Shown in pieces: positions 1-4,194 of a stretch of 6,897 nt of DNA. The translations under genes and the position numbers were made by a program. Source of the stretch: a bacterium (GTDB lineage: Bacteria; Vulcanimicrobiota; CADAWZ01); contig JAKSUM010000068.1 of NCBI GenBank assembly GCA_024409025.1, positions 1 to 6,897 on the forward strand. The letters run 5' to 3'. The first letter of the stretch is position 1, and each line of letters starts with the position of its first letter. The notes beneath the pieces were generated by a model that was not told where the DNA came from, made no database searches, and saw nothing but the letters and a program-made list of their open reading frames with translations.

Positions 1-1548
1 CTTCTTAAGATAACGCCTGACCTTGTAAAGCCCCAATTCAGTATCAATATCAATCTCATCCTTTTCCGCCTGAGAATATGACGGAGCAGGCTGATTCCTG
101 TAGAAGCACGGTATTGAGTTTTCAAAACAGAATTCGGCAACATGCGTATTTGACAATATCATGAATTCCGAAACAAGCACGGCAGAAGGCCTTGACGAAT
201 CATCCAGCTCCAAAAACGGAATGCCGTCCCTAACAGACACGGAGACTCTCTTTCTTGAAAGAGTCAGAGCTCCCAAAGCCTTTCTTTTTGAGAGGCTGCT
301 GCTGGCTATTTTATAAAGCTCCGCAAGATCCCCTCCCTCGGCAATAAGCCTGTCGGCATCATCATATGTAAGCCTTGCCTTAGACCGGACTATTGTTTTT
401 TTTATGCTGAAATTCTTTAAATCAAATCCGTCGTCATTCTGTTCAAATTCAAAGAAAAACGACATGGCTCTTCTTCTTCTGCCTTCAGCCAGACTCCCTC
501 TTTCCTCGGATATGCCCTGAGGGAGCATATGAATTCTTATGTCGGGCATATATATGGAGGTTCCCCTCTTAAATGCCTCCTCGTCAGCCGCAGTCCCAAG
601 CCTTATTATTGAAGACGCGTCAGTTATATGGACGCCGACCCTTATAAGCCCGTCATCAAGCCTGTCAAGACTTATTCCGTCATCAATATCGGTAGTCTTT
701 GCGTCATCAATAGTAACTACATTAAGGAATGTGAAATCCTCATATCCGTCCTCAGTCAGAGAATCCGCAAAAGCAATGCATTCATCCTCAGCCTCTTTCG
801 GGAATCCTACAGTAATGCCGTATTCCTTAAGAAGAAGATTTTCATTTTCATCAAACACCGAAGCCTTTACAAGAAAATCAAATATGCCGCTTGTCTTTAT
901 GCCTATCCTCTCGCAGAGGTCAGCGGCCTGCCTTGACGGCTCCTCGGAAGACGGCCTTGCTGCGGCATCAGAAAGAACTGATATAAAATCGGAAAACCCT
1001 TCCGGAATTGATGAGGCCTTTCCAGAAAGCACTAATGCCGCGGCAGCAGAAAAAGCGTTAAGCCTTTCCTTCCTTACGTTCTCAAGTTCGCGCATGTGTT
1101 CAATCTCATAAACCTTATCAGGAGGGTTTATGAAAAACAGATCGTTCTTCCTGCGGAAAAACAGGGAATCCTCCATAACAGCCCTCTGAAGTCCGGCAAA
1201 ATCATTATCGGAATAAGAGCCGCCGTACCAAAGATCCGCGATCTCCTTTATCCCCAAGCTGATTATGTCATCACAGCAAAGCTCCCATATGTCCCTCAGC
1301 GGAATCTCGGAAGCAATCCTGTCCCTTTCAGCAGACAGCCTGCCCAAATAAGCCGAAAGAGCGGAGGAATCATTCATATCAGTGACTGCCGAATCAGAGA
1401 CAAATAGAACCTTATCGGCTGGCATCTTTACAGTCTTTCCGTTTTCCAGCAGGAATTTAGCGGACGAATTCTTCAGCTCGAAGCAGTATGCCGCCGTTAT
1501 TTTCTTATTGCAGTAAATCTCTGCTACAGATCCTTCTTTGAGTATCAA
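1..1548 (-). CDS. RNase II/R-family 3'-5' exoribonuclease (RNB domain), cyanobacterial/Deinococcus-type architecture, 3' end outside window
   Basis: Predicted processive 3'-5' exoribonuclease that degrades single-stranded RNA in the cytoplasm. The 516 visible residues begin with a small beta-barrel (about 1-50, MILKEGSVAEIY...), then a winged-helix-like segment (about 84-143, with LRDIWEL and ending FFINPP), then the RNB domain from about 270. The motif VTIDDAKTTDIDD supplies four Asp (D281, D287, D289, D290) with exactly the spacing of E. coli RNase II D201/D207/D209/D210. Y333 in SIYMPD sits 43 residues after D290, as Y253 does after D210 in E. coli. Later family blocks are IVRSKARLTYDD and VSEFMILSNTHVAEF. 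There are no cold-shock domains at the N-terminus, as known for cyanobacterial and Deinococcus RNase II. The conserved C-terminal Arg region and any S1 domain lie beyond the window edge. The start is TTG: an in-frame TGA lies two codons upstream and the next ATG (residue 42) would destroy the first domain. The start overlaps the upstream gene's stop by 4 nt, suggesting translational coupling. Whether it is functionally RNase II or RNase R cannot be decided here. Confidence 0.93.
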   Translation of the reverse strand, partial: MILKEGSVAEIYCNKKITAAYCFELKNSSAKFLLENGKTVKMPADKVLFVSDSAVTDMNDSSALSAYLGRLSAERDRIASEIPLRDIWELCCDDIISLGIKEIADLWYGGSYSDNDFAGLQRAVMEDSLFFRRKNDLFFINPPDKVYEIEHMRELENVRKERLNAFSAAAALVLSGKASSIPEGFSDFISVLSDAAARPSSEEPSRQAADLCERIGIKTSGIFDFLVKASVFDENENLLLKEYGITVGFPKEAEDECIAFADSLTEDGYEDFTFLNVVTIDDAKTTDIDDGISLDRLDDGLIRVGVHITDASSIIRLGTAADEEAFKRGTSIYMPDIRIHMLPQGISEERGSLAEGRRRRAMSFFFEFEQNDDGFDLKNFSIKKTIVRSKARLTYDDADRLIAEGGDLAELYKIASSSLSKRKALGALTLSRKRVSVSVRDGIPFLELDDSSRPSAVLVSEFMILSNTHVAEFCFENSIPCFYRNQPAPSYSQAEKDEIDIDTELGLYKVRRYLKK

Positions 1549-2864
1549 TTTTCACCTTTTCCTTCGGATGCCTTGGGAGGCTCCGAGCTTTTTCTTATGA
1601 CTCTTATCTGGGATATGTGAGTGGAATCAGTTTTTTCAACTATCAATTCATGTCCTTCAATCGTTACAGAGTCCCCGACAGAAGGAATTCTGCCTATCGT
1701 TTCAATGAGATAGCCGCCTATGGTCTGGAAATCCCCCTCAGGAAATTTAATGCCGAGCTTTTCTCCGGCATCATCCGCCCCCATAGCAGCGTCAGCAAGC
1801 CATTCCCCATTCTCAAGCTGTTCAATTTCAGGCTTCAGGTTGTCAAACTCATCGTCGATATCCCCTACAATCTCTTCAATAAGCATTTCTATGGTGACAA
1901 GACCTGCAGTGCCGCCAAATTCGTCAATTATTATGGCTATTGTAAATTTATTTTCCCTAAGATTTGCAAGCAGGCTTCTTATGCTCTGGGTTTCGGGAGC
2001 ATAGTGGCACTGTCTCATTATTTCCGAAGTCTTAAGCGCCGTCAGATCCTTGTCGTAATATTTCAGCACGTCCTTCGCATAGGCGACTCCGATTATATTA
2101 TCAGGGCTTCCCTTCTGCACAGGGACTCTGGAATGCCCTGTCTCCGTTATAATCTTCAGAAGATCGGCAACAGAAGAATCGGCCTCAACGCATGTCATCC
2201 GTACCCTGGGGACCATAACTTCCTGAGCGGTTGCCTTTGAAAATTCAAAAACTCCCTCAATCATCTCTGTTTCCTTCTTATCAAGCACTCCGCCTTTAGC
2301 TCCATCGCTGATGACCATCCTTATTTCCTCTTCAGTAAGGAAATATGGATTCATGTCAGGCTTCACGCCCAACAGCTTTATTATGCACTTTGAAATAAAG
2401 GAAAGCACTGATACGAACGGGCTTAGGAGGTGTATGAAAAAATTAATCGGCTTTGCCGCAAAAAGAGCCATGTTAAGAGCATGCTGGGCAGCAAAAGTCT
2501 TAGGAGTTATCTCTCCGAAGATGACAATGAATATTGTCATTACAAACGATGAGATAATAACTCCATTTCCGCCCTGAAAATATTTTTCCGCAACAGATCC
2601 GGCAAAGGTCGACGCAAAAATGATGAACATGTTCTCTGTCGCAAGAATAGTTGCGAAAAGCCTCTCATGCTTGGAGACAATCTTTTCTACAAGAATTGCA
2701 TTCTTATCGCCCTTCTCTATAAGATTTTTAAGCTTTATCCTATTTGCAGACATAAGCGCGGCTTCAGATGAAGAGAAAAATGCAACAAAGCATATGCATA
2801 CTGCAACAATCAGAAAAGAAAGGAAATCGTTATTAAACCCCTGCAGGGGCAATGTGGCTTCCAC
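1545..2864 (-). CDS. CNNM/CorC (HlyC/CorC, DUF21-CBS) family membrane protein
   Basis: A 439-residue inner-membrane protein of the CNNM/CorB/CorC family, whose studied members are linked to magnesium or other divalent cation transport or efflux; the old label 'hemolysin' is not supported by function. Domain order is complete. The DUF21 transmembrane domain has hydrophobic segments near 14-32, 68-90, 101-117 and 132-165, with the signatures FFSSSEAALMSA (29-40) and FGEITPKTFAAQ (116-127). The CBS pair spans about 215-335, beginning with EVMVPRVRM. The segment DEFGGTAGLVT (314-324), followed by an acidic stretch around VGDIDDEFD, is the strongest family hallmark. A C-terminal CorC_HlyC domain spans about 345-425. 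The last residues are polar and charged. The start is GTG, chosen because a perfect GGAGG lies 6 nt upstream; an upstream ATG at 2876 is out of frame. It is the first gene after the terminator at 2940-2973 and overlaps the RNase gene by 4 nt. The transported ion cannot be told from the sequence. Confidence 0.95.
   Translation of the reverse strand: MEATLPLQGFNNDFLSFLIVAVCICFVAFFSSSEAALMSANRIKLKNLIEKGDKNAILVEKIVSKHERLFATILATENMFIIFASTFAGSVAEKYFQGGNGVIISSFVMTIFIVIFGEITPKTFAAQHALNMALFAAKPINFFIHLLSPFVSVLSFISKCIIKLLGVKPDMNPYFLTEEEIRMVISDGAKGGVLDKKETEMIEGVFEFSKATAQEVMVPRVRMTCVEADSSVADLLKIITETGHSRVPVQKGSPDNIIGVAYAKDVLKYYDKDLTALKTSEIMRQCHYAPETQSIRSLLANLRENKFTIAIIIDEFGGTAGLVTIEMLIEEIVGDIDDEFDNLKPEIEQLENGEWLADAAMGADDAGEKLGIKFPEGDFQTIGGYLIETIGRIPSVGDSVTIEGHELIVEKTDSTHISQIRVIRKSSEPPKASEGKGEN
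1553..1558 (-). promoter_or_regulatory. Ribosome binding site for the TTG-started RNase gene
   Basis: AAGGTG lies 4 nt before the TTG codon, inside the last codons of the CNNM/CorC gene. It is an imperfect Shine-Dalgarno sequence. A second AAGGA lies a few bases further upstream. Together with the 4-nt overlap TTGA it fits reinitiation by ribosomes that finish the upstream gene. Confidence 0.55.
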
Positions 2865-2870
2865 AACAGG

Positions 2871-2875
2871 CCTCC
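2871..2875 (-). promoter_or_regulatory. Ribosome binding site that fixes a GTG start
   Basis: A perfect GGAGG stands 6 nt before the GTG at 2864. It overlaps an ATG (2878-2876) that is out of frame with the CNNM/CorC gene and so is not its start. This spacing is what selects GTG as the initiation codon. Confidence 0.8.
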
Positions 2876-2937
2876 ATGTTTACGTTAATCTGAAAACAAT
2901 TCATCATTATTCAGGTTATTCCTCTCTGAAAAGCCGC

Positions 2938-2973
2938 AAAAAAAGCGTTTCCTGAAAACAGGAAACGCTTTTT
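2938..2973 (-). terminator. Rho-independent terminator of the HEAT/caspase-like unit
   Basis: A perfect 15-bp inverted repeat, AAAAAGCGTTTCCTG paired with CAGGAAACGCTTTTT, encloses a 4-nt TTTT loop on the minus strand. It starts 9 nt after the TAA of the caspase-like gene, and the second arm runs into a tract of seven T on the minus strand. The symmetric A/T ends mean it could also stop transcription on the plus strand, but no plus-strand gene precedes it. It separates the two transcription units. Confidence 0.93.
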
Positions 2974-2982
2974 GTTGCCTTA

Positions 2983-4176
2983 TTATTTTATATAGCAGTC
3001 ATTGCCTGTCTTTTTAAATACAGGGTATGAATATCCATACATATCAGACTGATTATAATGCGTTCTTTCAAGAGTGCTGTCAAAGAGCCTGTTAAGAGAA
3101 AGAGGGCTTCCTATTGCGGCAGACGGCGAGGTTCTTCCAAGAGACTCAAGCATGGCATAGGTGAATTCACTCTGATTAAGCTTGATTGAAGCGCCGGCAT
3201 CATTCTTAGGCCCGCATGCCGCCATAACGGCAAGATTAGGGATAGATGCTGAAAGCTCCTTAATGCTTTTTTCAGGGAAAATGCCGAAATCCTTAGGAAG
3301 GAACGTTCCGCTGCTGCAGGAGTCTATAAGGAGTATCTTATGGCATCCTGAAGGAAGCTGGTTAAGATAATTTTCAATTTCCGATGCCCGCATTCCGCCG
3401 GAGTCCATTGCAAGGTAGTTCTCATTTCCATGACCTGAATAATAGAAAAGGAACGTGTCATTCTCCGTTATTCCCGAAGAAGAAATTATGCTCTCAAAAG
3501 CAGCCCTTATGTCCGATGTCGTGCTGTTGTTATTCAAAAGGACAGCCTGCCATCCGGCAAAGCCTCCGTAATTTACCAGAGCCTCGTACATATCCGACGC
3601 ATCCTTGCTGCAGTAAGACGCAAGAGCAGAGTCAGCAGTGCTGCCTGCAAATACGGCAAACACCCTGCCGCCCCTATTATCGTCAAGCCCGTCAGGCTTA
3701 ATTACAACGTCAGGGCATTTGACGACAGCGCCGGCATTTGTCGTCAAAGATACCGAAAAAACAGCATCAGCCGGAGATGAAAGGCCTCTGACATAAACAT
3801 TGACAGCATCTCCAGACCATGTCTTTACGCCATAATCTATATTAGCGGCTCCGGATTTCAGAGCCATGGTTACAAAGCCGCCTTCACGATAATTGCCGAA
3901 TCCTTCGCCAGTTATTGAAAAGACAGCGGAATCTCCATTTCCCGAGTCAAGAATTACATCAGAACTTCCGGTCACGGCAGGATTGGATGAATCACCTGAA
4001 TCATGATGCTGGGAAGGCAATTCCTGAGTCTGCTGTGAGGCACCTCCATTGTACTCCCCGTAATATCCAGGAGTATAGTATCCTCCTGACGACGAGGAAG
4101 AGCCTCCTCCCCCGCACCCTGCAAGAAGGGAAAGGGACATAAGAGCCGAGCAAGCTGCAATTGCGACTTTTTTCAT
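2983..4176 (-). CDS. Caspase-like (peptidase C14/metacaspase-type) lipoprotein
   Basis: A 397-residue predicted exported lipoprotein with a caspase-fold cysteine peptidase domain. Residues 1-20 form a lipoprotein signal peptide (KK, hydrophobic core, lipobox LLAG then Cys21). Residues 22-47 are a Gly/Ser/Tyr-rich linker. Residues about 72-160 look like an IPT/TIG-type beta-sandwich (ITGEGFG...W...V.VYVRGL). The caspase domain spans about 170-390: FAVFAGS opening strand, SYCSKDASDMYEAL helix, then FLFYYSGHGN with catalytic His249 and ILLIDSCSSG with nucleophile Cys287, followed by LAVMAACG and SEFTYAMLESLG. D285 two residues before the Cys, and C189-x-x-D192, match the spacing of the S1-pocket acidic residues known in trypanosome metacaspase 2, so Arg/Lys specificity is possible. 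It begins 18 nt after the HEAT/coiled-coil gene, and a strong terminator follows. The ATG has CCGGAGG 7 nt upstream. Substrate and biological role are unknown; activity is inferred from the intact dyad only. Confidence 0.9.
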   Translation of the reverse strand: MKKVAIAACSALMSLSLLAGCGGGGSSSSSGGYYTPGYYGEYNGGASQQTQELPSQHHDSGDSSNPAVTGSSDVILDSGNGDSAVFSITGEGFGNYREGGFVTMALKSGAANIDYGVKTWSGDAVNVYVRGLSSPADAVFSVSLTTNAGAVVKCPDVVIKPDGLDDNRGGRVFAVFAGSTADSALASYCSKDASDMYEALVNYGGFAGWQAVLLNNNSTTSDIRAAFESIISSSGITENDTFLFYYSGHGNENYLAMDSGGMRASEIENYLNQLPSGCHKILLIDSCSSGTFLPKDFGIFPEKSIKELSASIPNLAVMAACGPKNDAGASIKLNQSEFTYAMLESLGRTSPSAAIGSPLSLNRLFDSTLERTHYNQSDMYGYSYPVFKKTGNDCYIK

Positions 4177-4183
4177 AATAAAA

Positions 4184-4190
4184 CCTCCGG
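4184..4190 (-). promoter_or_regulatory. Ribosome binding site of the caspase-like lipoprotein gene
   Basis: CCGGAGG lies 7 nt before the ATG at 4176 and fills most of the 18-nt gap after the HEAT/coiled-coil stop codon. The strong site suggests the lipoprotein is translated efficiently from the shared transcript. No room remains for a separate promoter in the gap itself, although one inside the upstream gene cannot be excluded. Confidence 0.8.
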
Positions 4191-4194
4191 AAGC

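Noticed and set aside
539..1407. Plus-strand open frames (539-1111, 628-936, 1096-1407) that might be genes.
   Set aside because: They lie antisense to the RNB exonuclease, whose minus-strand frame is continuous and carries the family motifs. Their translations are Ser-rich and resemble no known family.
2838..2849. Perfect 12-nt palindrome CCCCTGCAGGGG near the start of the CNNM/CorC gene, as an operator or hairpin.
   Set aside because: It lies in codons 6-9 of the gene, encodes sensible residues (P-L-Q-G), and has no loop; it could arise by chance.
1545..2864. Annotation as a hemolysin.
   Set aside because: The family name HlyC is historical. The domain set (DUF21, CBS pair, CorC_HlyC) points to a CNNM-type cation transport protein, not a toxin.
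1617..2955. Plus-strand open frames opposite the CNNM/CorC gene, the longest at 1617-2240.
   Set aside because: The minus-strand frame encodes a full, unmistakable family member; the plus-strand frames are antisense shadows and one even runs into the terminator.
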